Shown piece after piece: positions 43,272 to 51,505 of a stretch of 64,000 bases of DNA. A program made the position numbers and the translations under genes. Positions within the stretch are counted from its first letter, which is position 1; each line of letters begins with the position of its first letter. The notes beneath the pieces are model-generated. The model did no database searches. It was given only the letters and a program-made list of their open reading frames with translations, and was not told where the DNA came from. The stretch comes from Bacteriovoracaceae bacterium UBA6200 (GTDB lineage Bacteria; Bdellovibrionota; Bacteriovoracia; Bacteriovoracales; Bacteriovoracaceae), in assembly GCA_002422605.1 (NCBI GenBank), contig DISW01000001.1, positions 253,114-317,113 of the forward strand. The letters are read 5' to 3'.

Positions 43272-43630
43272 CTTCAGAATTTCCTTTCTTATATTATACA
43301 TCTTTCACTGAGATTTCTGGTTTGCAATGATTACGTAGCTCCAAGAATTGAGAAAAATGACAAAAAATTGACGCTAAGTGAATGCACGCTACTGCGCTGA
43401 ACTTACAAGTTCTGTCATTAAGAAAGTTCTCTTTTCAAAGGATTTCTGGCTCGATACGTTGAGAAGTGGGCAATAGAAAACCTCGCCACCTGCAAGTAGC
43501 GAGGTTATTCGAGAAGGGAAACTAGTTCACTTCGTCTTTTGAGATAGATTTTTAGTGTAAGCCGACCTTTGCCGTTTTTACAAACTTTTTTTTCGTCAAC
43601 GACGACGGAAATAACGAGCAAGGAAGTCTT
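43272..43630. other. Intergenic region with stem-loop between HEPN and CBASS genes
   Basis: No gene-like frame with a ribosome-binding site was found. AACCTCGC (43479-43486) and GCGAGGTT (43499-43506) make a perfect 8-bp stem with a 12-base loop. Read leftward it is followed by TTTTC, so it could be a weak terminator. Divergent promoters for both neighbours must lie here. Confidence 0.5.
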
Positions 43631-45280
43631 ATGCTTAGTACCCTCCCGCCTTTTGATCCCTTAACGATTCAGCCGAACCATTTACTGAACAAGCTACTAC
43701 GAACTGTCTGCATTAAATTACAGCCCTCGGAGACCATGCTTGGTAAGTTTGAAGATTCGTATAAGGTCATAGAAAAGATTCTGAAGAGTGCGCCCGAAGA
43801 TAGCATTATTCATCAAATCGATTTACGAGTATTCGTCCACGGATCGCTTCTGTCCAATACGACTGTAAGGCCAATTCATAAGGACGAGATCGACCTTGAT
43901 ATTGTTATCCTGTTCAAGCTGGATCATCAAACCGTGAATCCTCAGGCGGTACAGGATGAAATTTACAATCTTCTTGCTGCAGATGAAAGATATAAGAAAA
44001 TTATCGAACGGAAATCTCGATGCATCCGAATTCAGTACAAAAGCAATTTTCATATTGATCTCATGCCTGCACTGCCTGAGTTTCAAAGCTCTCACTCGAA
44101 CTGGATAATGGTCCCGCATGAAGTCACTGAAGGTAACTTCACATGGCAGCTCTCAAATCCTATGGATTTAAACGAGTGGCTTAAGGGACGAGAACAGCGC
44201 TTTGATAGCCTGATCTTGAACGAGGATGGCATTAAAAGAGGCGATGTCGAAGTAGTGCCTATGCCAGATCAGACCGTCGAAAAATCAAACCTGCTCTACA
44301 TCATTCAGCTTTTGAAAAGATCGCGCGATCATCACTTCAAAGGAGATGAGGACGCGAAAAAAATTGCCCGAAGCATTGCCCTTCTCGTACTCGCCGGGAC
44401 TCACTACCAATGGTGCGGTAACAATCTGATTCTCGAACTGATTTCAGTCGTTGATCTCATTGAGCAGAAGACCGCAAATTATCTCGATCTTCATGTATAT
44501 AATCCGGTTCAACTTCATCTCCCTAAAGAGGAGCGAGAAGATTTCGCAGAAAAGTGGAGACAGGACAAAGCACTATACGATCAGTTCAGGGAGTGGATTC
44601 TTCATCTTCAGCAAGAATTAGAAATGTTGTTTACCCTACGAGCTTCATCATTAACTGACTATGCTGAGATTCTGAAAAAACTCTTCCATGAGAACTGCGT
44701 TATTGACGCTTATAACGATATGGGTGAAGACCTCCGGAAGGCCCAAGATACACACTCTTTAAGTGTCACATCAAAAGGTGCCATGGCGGCTGTAGCTGCA
44801 GGTACAGTTATGGTTAAGCCTGCGAGGGCTTTTGGAAGGAACTTTCCGGAATTTATGGCTTGTGAGCCAGTTAAAAAAAGTCTTCCTCTTTTTGCCCAAA
44901 TGGAAAGGATGAGAGTGCTATTCCCGCAGTTCAAAACAAAACACCGTAATGGTGTCGTAGAGTGGACTGGTGCGGTAGCCCCCTGGGAAGGTGGCCCGGA
45001 ATATGTTTTGCGGATCACACTCAAACAGGGATATCACCCAAACATTCAAGTTATCTCTCACGACATTGGTGAATACTGTAAACACACTTACCCTGGTAAA
45101 CGGCTCTGTCTTTACCACCCATACGATAGTGAAGAACGTTGGCGCGAAGATGAATTCATAGCAGAAAAGATCGTCCCATGGTCAGTATCTTGGCTTGCTT
45201 ACTGGAACATTTGGAAAGTGACCGGACACTGGCATGGTGACGAATTTCCCCACCGCTCTTCACCAGAGGTAGCCTCGTGA
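43631..45280 (+). CDS. CBASS CD-NTase fused to an E2-like domain
   Basis: 549 residues. Residues about 40-320 form a cGAS/DncV-like nucleotidyltransferase: HGS (G71-S72), acidic pair E86-I-D88-L-D90 and third Asp D143 (FHIDLMPAL). A linker rich in Ala/Gly (about 378-400) leads to a domain of about 125 residues with the prokaryotic E2 pattern: YVLRITLKQGYHPNIQVIS, then RLCLYHP with candidate catalytic C493, and IVPWSVSWLAYWNIWKVTGHW. In type II-short CBASS the E2-like protein is a separate gene that modifies the CD-NTase; here both are one chain. AAGGAAG precedes ATG. The effector gene overlaps by four bases. Confidence 0.85.
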   Translation: MLSTLPPFDPLTIQPNHLLNKLLRTVCIKLQPSETMLGKFEDSYKVIEKILKSAPEDSIIHQIDLRVFVHGSLLSNTTVRPIHKDEIDLDIVILFKLDHQTVNPQAVQDEIYNLLAADERYKKIIERKSRCIRIQYKSNFHIDLMPALPEFQSSHSNWIMVPHEVTEGNFTWQLSNPMDLNEWLKGREQRFDSLILNEDGIKRGDVEVVPMPDQTVEKSNLLYIIQLLKRSRDHHFKGDEDAKKIARSIALLVLAGTHYQWCGNNLILELISVVDLIEQKTANYLDLHVYNPVQLHLPKEEREDFAEKWRQDKALYDQFREWILHLQQELEMLFTLRASSLTDYAEILKKLFHENCVIDAYNDMGEDLRKAQDTHSLSVTSKGAMAAVAAGTVMVKPARAFGRNFPEFMACEPVKKSLPLFAQMERMRVLFPQFKTKHRNGVVEWTGAVAPWEGGPEYVLRITLKQGYHPNIQVISHDIGEYCKHTYPGKRLCLYHPYDSEERWREDEFIAEKIVPWSVSWLAYWNIWKVTGHWHGDEFPHRSSPEVAS

Positions 45281-46104
45281 TTGGATGGTCTTTTTGGGTG
45301 ACACTTCTTATTACCACAGGTCTTTTACTCATTTCAGTGAACGCCACGGAGGTGATTACAAATCCTTCGCTAAAGGCCGCAGCAGCATTCCTAATCACGG
45401 GTGCGTTTTCTTGGGCCTGGGGTAAGCTGAATGCTCACCATTTTTCTCCGCTCACGGCCCTCAAGCTCTTAAAAATTTACTTACGGTTTCAATCGAAACT
45501 ACGTATCTCGTTCGCTTACCTCGTGAGAGTAAAAGTAGATGACCACTACGTTCTCATTAGAAACCATAAACAAACCGATAAAAACCTAAGCCAGAAATAC
45601 CAGCCGGTTGGTGGAGTCTTTCGGATGTTCGGCCAAGAACGGCTGTGCCGCGAGTACGGAATGATAGACGACGTGATGGCTGACTCACCTTCAGATGATT
45701 TCCGTAAGCGCTTAAAGAACCCTTTTTCTATATTTAAGATATTGAAGTGGTTTGACACCAAAGAGCATGTTGAATCTGCACCCTTTCGAGAGTTTTATGA
45801 AGAGCTTATTGAGCCTGGAATCTTACCTGTGGACCTTTTTGCCAGTGTCTGCTTTGAGAAGGTAAGAGTTGAAAAACTTCCGGCCGTTTGGAGTAAATTC
45901 CTACGGATTTATGAGTACAAGATATTTGAAATTTATGAAGCTAAGTTAAGTGATGATCAGGTCAATGCTTTAAGGCAACTGATGACAAAGCCAAATTCTG
46001 AGTGCGTCTTCCTCCGTTATGACTACATCAAAAACCAGTCTGGAAAAGACCATGACCTCTCGATCGGCCCTTTAATCACAGAGCATTCCCACTACATTCT
46101 CTAA
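45277..46104 (+). CDS. CBASS effector: two transmembrane helices plus NUDIX domain (Cap16-like)
   Basis: 275 residues starting at GTG 45277 inside the CD-NTase stop (GTGA). Two membrane helices (about 3-23 and 32-52) precede a SMODS-associated NUDIX-type domain: FAYLVRVKVDDHYVLIRNH, KYQPVGGVFRMF and a relaxed NUDIX box FREFYEELIEPGIL. On binding the cyclic nucleotide such effectors are thought to oligomerise and damage the inner membrane, killing the infected cell. Directly coupled to the synthase. Confidence 0.87.
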   Translation: MIGWSFWVTLLITTGLLLISVNATEVITNPSLKAAAAFLITGAFSWAWGKLNAHHFSPLTALKLLKIYLRFQSKLRISFAYLVRVKVDDHYVLIRNHKQTDKNLSQKYQPVGGVFRMFGQERLCREYGMIDDVMADSPSDDFRKRLKNPFSIFKILKWFDTKEHVESAPFREFYEELIEPGILPVDLFASVCFEKVRVEKLPAVWSKFLRIYEYKIFEIYEAKLSDDQVNALRQLMTKPNSECVFLRYDYIKNQSGKDHDLSIGPLITEHSHYIL

Positions 46105-46231
46105 CAGTTTAACGAGATCACTCAGGAACCCGTCTTCGTGCGCTCGAGCAAGATATAGTTGTATCATTTAGTGCCGTGATAAAACGGCTGTGACATCCCT
46201 TCCCTATATCTCTCATCGTAACAATTCCTTC

Positions 46232-46244
46232 GGTACAACAATTA
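46232..46244 (+). repeat. Island GGTACAAC motif, copy 1
   Basis: GGTACAACAATTA, identical at 51246-51258, with variants at 48035 and 49477. It lies 40 bases upstream of the gene at 46284. Confidence 0.5.
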
Positions 46245-46283
46245 TAGAGCAACAACGCTCGAAGAATCCGAAGGAGTTATCAA

Positions 46284-46604
46284 ATGAGACATCCAGCTAG
46301 TTACCGACAGAAGTTTGCCCAATCAAAAGGAGAAGCCTTTAATTACTTGAGACGCAGAGAGGTTTCACGGTGGGCGACAAAGCGTCAGCTCAAAAGATTA
46401 AAGGAGCTAAAAGTTCGATTTAAACGAAAAGGTCTGACATGGGTACGTGCCAAATGTCTGATCAAGGAAGCTATTCAAAAGCAGGCCAGATTGAATAGAA
46501 AAGAAATCAAAGAACTCCTAGGTACAACACCTACTAGAAAAAACTCTCAAGACACAACGGAGTACAACTCATTCTCCGAGGCACTTCTGAGCAATAAGAG
46601 TTAA
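46284..46604 (+). CDS. Basic island protein of unknown function
   Basis: 106 residues, strongly Lys/Arg-rich in the first 80 (RRREVSRWATKRQLKRLKELK), suggesting nucleic-acid binding. GAAGGAG lies about seven bases before ATG. No family recognised. Confidence 0.6.
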   Translation: MRHPASYRQKFAQSKGEAFNYLRRREVSRWATKRQLKRLKELKVRFKRKGLTWVRAKCLIKEAIQKQARLNRKEIKELLGTTPTRKNSQDTTEYNSFSEALLSNKS

Positions 46605-46707
46605 TCTTCGTCATAGCCTTGATCATTATGTCCTAACTTGCGTTGAGCTTTACTTTAATAATAACTTTCACTTACAGCGAGTCGAAGCACTTGCAGGAGG
46701 AGTTGCC

Positions 46708-47532
46708 ATGTCAAAAACAAACGATCAATCATTGTTAACACTCATAGAAACACATTGTCCGAGCATGCCAAGAAGGCAACAAGTATTACTGAGTAGCAAA
46801 GAAATAACAGATGCCCACAGAAGAATGATGGAAAAGGTTATGAGCTTTTTAAATAGCATCGAGTATCAAGGAACAGTTGAGTTCGATACAGTCCTCATAT
46901 TAAAAGAGCAGGTATCAATAGGTTTATATCATCATGAGACAGTTTTCAAAGTAAGGACTGTTGATATTTATCTCCCTGATTTAAACATTGTAATTGAGGT
47001 GGATGGTAGATCACATGAGGTATCTACAAGAAAAATGAATTTAGATAACCACAGAGAGGACTTTCTCTTTTCATTAGGGTTACTGCCTGCTTACAGAGTA
47101 GATAACGGCGACGTCCTTCTGAACAACAGAGCATCAAGGAACTGTAGTGAGATTATGGCGCTTATCAAAGAACAAGAAGCAAAAAAGATAACTCATCCTG
47201 AAATCTTTGCTCGTGCAAAGAAAACAGTCGAAGATTATCGCAAGGCTTTTTATAATACCTATCCTGCCTTGAAGATACTCTTCCCTTCTTTGACCACAAA
47301 ACCAAAAATCAACGGATGGGTAAAGAATCATTTCGGCATGAGTATCAAGCTCAAAAGTAAAAGTACCACCGTTAAAGGCCGTACCCCAAAGTTCGATCCT
47401 CGTCTGGTTTATGTAAAATTCAGAGATATGAAGGACCGCAATCCGAGATTGGGTGTAGATACTATTGCCTTCATTTTAGGCTACAGCGGCAAGCAGCTCA
47501 GAAGAATCATCAAAGTAATGGAAGACAATTAA
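46708..47532 (+). CDS. PD-(D/E)XK nuclease-like protein (DUF559/Vsr-like)
   Basis: 274 residues. VRTVDIYLPDLNIVIEVDGRSHE contains the D...E-x-D core of very-short-patch-repair/DUF559 nucleases, followed by HREDFLFSLGLLPAYRVDNGDVL. A further 130 residues of basic, helical sequence may bind DNA. GAGGAG precedes ATG. It may be a restriction or phage-defence nuclease of the island. Its end overlaps the convergent gene by four bases. Confidence 0.72.
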   Translation: MSKTNDQSLLTLIETHCPSMPRRQQVLLSSKEITDAHRRMMEKVMSFLNSIEYQGTVEFDTVLILKEQVSIGLYHHETVFKVRTVDIYLPDLNIVIEVDGRSHEVSTRKMNLDNHREDFLFSLGLLPAYRVDNGDVLLNNRASRNCSEIMALIKEQEAKKITHPEIFARAKKTVEDYRKAFYNTYPALKILFPSLTTKPKINGWVKNHFGMSIKLKSKSTTVKGRTPKFDPRLVYVKFRDMKDRNPRLGVDTIAFILGYSGKQLRRIIKVMEDN

Positions 47533-47954
47533 GCTACGCTTGAACCTGGGAGGTTGAAGTATTGAAGCCAATTTTCATCATGCAGGTACTGATCTCCTGC
47601 ATGAGCTACTCCGACTTCATAACGCCAATCCGCAGCCATTTTCTTGAACATGTTCTGGTCGGGCATGATTGTCCATTCCGGTGACCACGTCTCACGTCTA
47701 TCTAGGTCACGGTTACTAGGATCGACTGCCTCTGAGAAGTCACCATGCTTGTATATCAAGGTCATCATCAGTCGGAGATGAATACGATGCCGGGTAAGAT
47801 GAAACAAACGATGATCCTCAGTCTTGGACTGCTCGAACCTGCGAAGATGGTGAGCTGCTGAAGAGAAGTGAGTGTCGATCATATCTGACAGTTCATCAGT
47901 CAACTTGATGTGATAGAACACATTACCCAAAACCTGAGAATATCGTAAGCCCAT
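47529..47954 (-). CDS. Island protein of unknown function
   Basis: 141 residues, rich in His, Arg and Trp, with a probable helical core. GAGGAGG lies before the ATG, so it is a real gene. No family recognised. Confidence 0.55.
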   Translation of the reverse strand: MGLRYSQVLGNVFYHIKLTDELSDMIDTHFSSAAHHLRRFEQSKTEDHRLFHLTRHRIHLRLMMTLIYKHGDFSEAVDPSNRDLDRRETWSPEWTIMPDQNMFKKMAADWRYEVGVAHAGDQYLHDENWLQYFNLPGSSVA

Positions 47955-48034
47955 AGCATCCTCCTCTTATGACTCCAATCGACACTACTGGTGATAAAGT
48001 TATGTCGGTAACTTAAAGATTTAACGATTTCGCA

Positions 48035-48042
48035 GGTACAAC
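48035..48042 (+). repeat. Island GGTACAAC motif, variant copy
   Basis: CGCAGGTACAACGTAAGTAC, located 30 bases upstream of the gene at 48072. It shares GGTACAAC and the preceding AACGATTTCGC-like bases with the other copies. Confidence 0.4.
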
Positions 48043-48071
48043 GTAAGTACACCCTAAACAAGAGAGAAATT

Positions 48072-48305
48072 ATGTCGTATCCGAAAAGTGAAGATTTAAC
48101 TGAAAGACAGCAGATCGCGGTATTGAATACCCTTACGCTGGATCAACAGGTTCAGATCATTGATCTTGTTGATCAGCTATCAATCGTAAAGAAGGCGCTG
48201 GAATATACCCAGAAAGGATTCAACCATGAGTTGCTTCACCCTAACGATTACGCCTGCCTGTTGTACCTTCTTGAACATAAGACGTTCAAGGAAGAAGAGT
48301 TCTAA
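48072..48305 (+). CDS. Small island protein of unknown function
   Basis: 77 residues, helical and acidic at its C-terminus. GAGAGAAATT before the ATG serves as ribosome-binding site. It stands upstream of a putative small DNA-binding protein with which it may be co-transcribed. No family recognised. Confidence 0.55.
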   Translation: MSYPKSEDLTERQQIAVLNTLTLDQQVQIIDLVDQLSIVKKALEYTQKGFNHELLHPNDYACLLYLLEHKTFKEEEF

Positions 48306-48313
48306 GCAGTGGG

Positions 48314-48340
48314 GCTTAGAATGGCTTAGAAAGGCTTACA
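48314..48340 (+). repeat. Three GGCTTA(G/C) repeats at 10-bp spacing
   Basis: GGCTTAG, GGCTTAG and GGCTTAC start at 48314, 48324 and 48334, ending just before the AGGAG site of the gene at 48354. Same-face spacing suggests a protein-binding array or a translational operator. Confidence 0.6.
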
Positions 48341-48353
48341 ATCAGGAGAATAC

Positions 48354-48638
48354 ATGCCACCAAAGTCCAAAGGTCGTCCCGCCACTTACAGTTCCATGTC
48401 ACTCAAACAAGAATGGAAAGATTATAAGACACAGAACCCGAAAGGAACGAAGCGTGAATTCGCTCAGACAGTAGGCCTTTCTTACAGCCGGATCAAGGCG
48501 ATCCTCAATGATCATCCATCGGAACACAAGAGAGTGACTAAGAGAGCGGAATCAAGTCATCCAGCAGAAGAAGGAAAACCAGAACCTAAGAAGAAGATTG
48601 GAAGTGGAATGATATTCTTTAGTGAATGGGATATGTAA
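48354..48638 (+). CDS. Small putative DNA-binding protein
   Basis: 94 residues. The middle reads TKREFAQTVGLSYSRIKAIL, which fits a helix-turn-helix, with a basic tail after it. AGGAGAAT lies before the ATG. The three repeats upstream make autoregulation plausible. Confidence 0.55.
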   Translation: MPPKSKGRPATYSSMSLKQEWKDYKTQNPKGTKREFAQTVGLSYSRIKAILNDHPSEHKRVTKRAESSHPAEEGKPEPKKKIGSGMIFFSEWDM

Positions 48639-48697
48639 GGCAACATGTATAGACAATTAGAGATCACATCTAAGATGCTCTGAAAAAAACTATGACG

Positions 48698-49291
48698 TTA
48701 CCTCCTAAAAACAATATCACTCATATTCGTCTTCATATAAATCTCTCCTCCTGCATTTCTTTTCAATATATAGTTAGTACCATCAGATTCGTATTCAAAA
48801 TCATGCCCCCAAACCACACCTTCTGGAAAAAATCCTTCGGGAGGATAGTTGGGACATATCTTTTTATCAGTCAATCTCACTAGAACCTTTAATCCTTCAC
48901 CTGTTGAAGGGAATCTACCACATTTCAATTTAAAGGATTCCAATTTTTGTGCCCAGAGATTTAATTCAGCTTTGGCTGTAGCTTCGTTATTAAGCCTGTT
49001 TCCAAGGATGGAGCCAAAGAAGTATTGATACCCCAAGAATAAGGTACATATTAACAAGCAACTACCAAAACTCTTCAGGAGGATTAGCGAAATAGAAAAA
49101 GCAGTATTCATCTGGGTTCTGCGCCAATAAAGGTGAAAAACAACTAAAAAGAATGAAAGAAAGATACCGTACACAGCAGAGACTGTAGTCTGTACATAAT
49201 TTCCAGATGGTGAGTAGAAGGATGGATAAACAACGGCAAAAACAATCGCTCCAATAACAAAAAGAAAAATACTTATAAAGATAGATTTCAT
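48698..49291 (-). CDS. Membrane protein with a GspG-like pseudopilin C-domain
   Basis: 197 residues: three hydrophobic segments (about 5-24, 35-52 and 66-90), then NLWAQKLESFKLKCGRFPSTGEGLKVLV, the hallmark of the type II secretion major pseudopilin GspG soluble domain. The N-methylation peptide of real pseudopilins is absent. So this is a membrane-anchored GspG-fold domain with unknown purpose, on a mobile island and with no secretion genes near it. Confidence 0.7.
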   Translation of the reverse strand: MKSIFISIFLFVIGAIVFAVVYPSFYSPSGNYVQTTVSAVYGIFLSFFLVVFHLYWRRTQMNTAFSISLILLKSFGSCLLICTLFLGYQYFFGSILGNRLNNEATAKAELNLWAQKLESFKLKCGRFPSTGEGLKVLVRLTDKKICPNYPPEGFFPEGVVWGHDFEYESDGTNYILKRNAGGEIYMKTNMSDIVFRR

Positions 49292-49476
49292 TTCTTTCCT
49301 TTTCCAATTTGCGGAGCCAGAAGGAGTTCGGCAACAATTACTTCTTTAACCTTCAGTAGCTATTTATCTATTGTAGTCAGAATGGTTAAAACTGAAAGAG
49401 ATACTCCTAATCCATAGGGGCAGTTTACGTTCTGAAAAACGAGGTAGCTCTAAAACGAATGTTTACGAGGCGAATT

Positions 49477-49491
49477 GGTACAACAAAATTA
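49477..49491 (+). repeat. Island GGTACAAC motif, variant copy
   Basis: GGTACAACAAAATTA lies in the 255-base gap between the GspG-like gene and the resolvase. No gene starts close to it on the plus strand. Confidence 0.35.
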
Positions 49492-49546
49492 CGATCTCCA
49501 AATCACTGAAAACGCACAACGATTTGGACTAAATTCGAGCGATTTT

Positions 49547-50134
49547 TTAAGACGTTTTCGAGCTACCCCGAATTGCCCTACAAACTGCCGCTCGGGATAT
49601 TCCAAGCTCTCTTTGAATCTGGCTGTAGCTGTACCCTTTGTGTCTTAGATTTAAGATTGCCTCATCGTCGCGTTTCTTCGGACGGCCCAGTATCTTACCT
49701 TTGCTCCGGGCATGTTGAAGGCCGAGGATAGTATTCTCCCTTATCAATTCTCTAGTAAACTCATTCAGCGCTCCGATAACCCCAACCAGTAGCTTCCCTG
49801 AAGGAGTTGAGAAGTCGAATTGCTCATGGATAGAGACAAAACAGACCTTCAGCTCAGTGAACTCTTCAAGTGTGCTGATTAGATTCTTTAAGGAGCGGAA
49901 TAGCCTACTGAGATTCAGCACCACAACTCCATCAATCCTTCTACTTCTGGCAAGGCCCATGAGTTTCTTTAACCCCGGTCTGTTAATAGCTGATCCGCTA
50001 ACTCCATGATCCACGATGCTCTCTACTATTTCCCAGCCACGAGCCAAACAGTACCTTTGAAGTTCCGCTACTTGTACTTCGGGATTCTGGTCATGATGAT
50101 CGGTCGAGCATCTACTGTATATGGCTACTTTCAG
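49547..50134 (-). CDS. Serine recombinase (resolvase family), apparent CTG start
   Basis: The frame can be read back to CTG 50132-50134, five bases after a perfect AGGAGG (CCTCCT on the plus strand at 50140-50145). An in-frame stop lies just upstream. From there the protein starts KVAIYSRCSTDHHDQ, which holds the catalytic serine region of small serine recombinases. The alternative TTG start at 50047 would remove it. The 196 residues end with a Hin-type helix-turn-helix (YSQIQRELGISRAAVCRAI). The gene probably promotes inversion, resolution or mobility; no target site was identified. Confidence 0.8.
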   Translation of the reverse strand: MKVAIYSRCSTDHHDQNPEVQVAELQRYCLARGWEIVESIVDHGVSGSAINRPGLKKLMGLARSRRIDGVVVLNLSRLFRSLKNLISTLEEFTELKVCFVSIHEQFDFSTPSGKLLVGVIGALNEFTRELIRENTILGLQHARSKGKILGRPKKRDDEAILNLRHKGYSYSQIQRELGISRAAVCRAIRGSSKTS

Positions 50135-50143
50135 AGTGACCTC

Positions 50144-50503
50144 CTAAGATTTCCATTTCTGCCCCTCATATCCCGAGAAATCATTCGCAGTAGCCTGAAG
50201 CGTATCAGGCTGAATAACATGACTGTAATCGAGCTTCGTGAGCCCCCTGAGATAACAGAACTCAAGAAAAACCTTGAAGTCCAAAAGACACAATTCTGCG
50301 AGGGCGGGATGAAGACTCTTACGAACATAGGTCGCATAAGTAGAGATTAAATTTTCTGAGAGATCATCTGGTACTGGAACAGCAACCCCGATAGCCTTGT
50401 AAAATGTTATTAACCCCGCTCCACCGCAGCCTGTATAATCAGAGTTGTACATATTCGTTTCTTTACGGAATGTTTCAACCATGGAATCCAATGTATGCAT
50501 CAT
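50144..50503 (-). CDS. Island protein of unknown function
   Basis: 119 residues, mostly helical, with a short Cys-Gly cluster near the start (TGCGGAGLITFYK). It overlaps the upstream gene by four bases and ends nine bases before the resolvase start, so the three form an operon. No family recognised. Confidence 0.55.
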   Translation of the reverse strand: MMHTLDSMVETFRKETNMYNSDYTGCGGAGLITFYKAIGVAVPVPDDLSENLISTYATYVRKSLHPALAELCLLDFKVFLEFCYLRGLTKLDYSHVIQPDTLQATANDFSGYEGQKWKS

Positions 50504-51024
50504 GCGCTCTCCCTCAAACCGAATGTTGTTTGAATCGGGACTTTCAGAAACGGGAATTCATTTATCAATCGGGTAACATCTGAATCCAGATGAACCCCTT
50601 TCTTGATCAGTTGAGCGGCATTATCTCCGAAGCAAGTTCCGTAAGCATCTAACCATTTAGGCAATAGAACACTGCCTAAACTCTGGACTTCACTTGAGAG
50701 GACTGACTGATCAAACGAACTATCGTATTGAGGAACCATAAGCATTAAGCGAAACTGAATCTCGTCACCGTGATAGCACATCGTTATCTGCTTCCCACCT
50801 ATCATTGATATGTAATCCCAGTAGTGAACAGGATCATAAGAATAAACAAATCCCTGCAATAGTGACTCCAGATAAATCAGGGCCAGTAACCTTTCTCGTG
50901 CCTTTGGTTCTACTTCAGTTATCACCTGAGAAAGAACTTTGACCTGACACCCACACAGATTTCTCAAACCTAATCTACTATCCAGACTTTCTACCTTCCT
51001 CTTATAATCCCGAAGATCGATCAT
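50500..51024 (-). CDS. Island protein of unknown function
   Basis: 174 residues, helical at the start with a mixed second half and no signal peptide. It is the first gene of the unit with the 119-residue protein and the resolvase. No family recognised. Confidence 0.55.
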   Translation of the reverse strand: MIDLRDYKRKVESLDSRLGLRNLCGCQVKVLSQVITEVEPKARERLLALIYLESLLQGFVYSYDPVHYWDYISMIGGKQITMCYHGDEIQFRLMLMVPQYDSSFDQSVLSSEVQSLGSVLLPKWLDAYGTCFGDNAAQLIKKGVHLDSDVTRLINEFPFLKVPIQTTFGLRESA

Positions 51025-51245
51025 TCAGCACCTCCACATCCAAGAAGAGTCGGCACAGTCCTTTAAAAAATTAAGTGAAAGGATCAACAGTTACCAGCAA
51101 ATACCAATGCTGTTTGCATCTCATTGAGCATAGTTTTTAGCAGCTACCGTAGGTTTGAACATTGAGTCTCAATCAAGTTTCAAATCAGTTATTTTAAAAC
51201 TATATCAAGTAGTTAGATGGCCATGAATGGCTCAGCGGTTTCCCC

Positions 51246-51258
51246 GGTACAACAATTA
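51246..51258 (+). repeat. Island GGTACAAC motif, copy 2
   Basis: GGTACAACAATTA, identical to 46232-46244, 28 bases upstream of the excisionase-like gene. Preceded by AGCGGTTTCCCC, similar to AACAATTCCTTC at copy 1. Confidence 0.5.
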
Positions 51259-51286
51259 CATGGGACACTCAACAAAGGTATTTCCG

Positions 51287-51505
51287 ATGGCAACTTCAAT
51301 CGATAACATCGATGAGTCAACGAATCAGCTCTTTGAAAAGAAAATATGGACGATTTCTGATGTGGAATCTTTCACTGGGTACGCCAAGCAAACAATCTAC
51401 AACTTGGTATCACTTAATGAAATCCCACACATCAAAAAGAGAAACAGACTCGTTTTCATTCCTCGCGAAATCCTGAACTGGATGTGTACATCGGAGGACA
51501 AATGA
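51287..51505 (+). CDS. Excisionase/AlpA-like helix-turn-helix protein
   Basis: 72 residues from ATG 51287, with AAAGG eight bases upstream; a longer frame from 51227 is possible. The winged helix pattern IWTISDVESFTGYAKQTIYNLVSLNEIPHIKKRNRLVFIPREILNWM matches HTH_17 recombination directionality factors. Its stop overlaps the integrase ATG (ATGA). Confidence 0.82.
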   Translation: MATSIDNIDESTNQLFEKKIWTISDVESFTGYAKQTIYNLVSLNEIPHIKKRNRLVFIPREILNWMCTSEDK

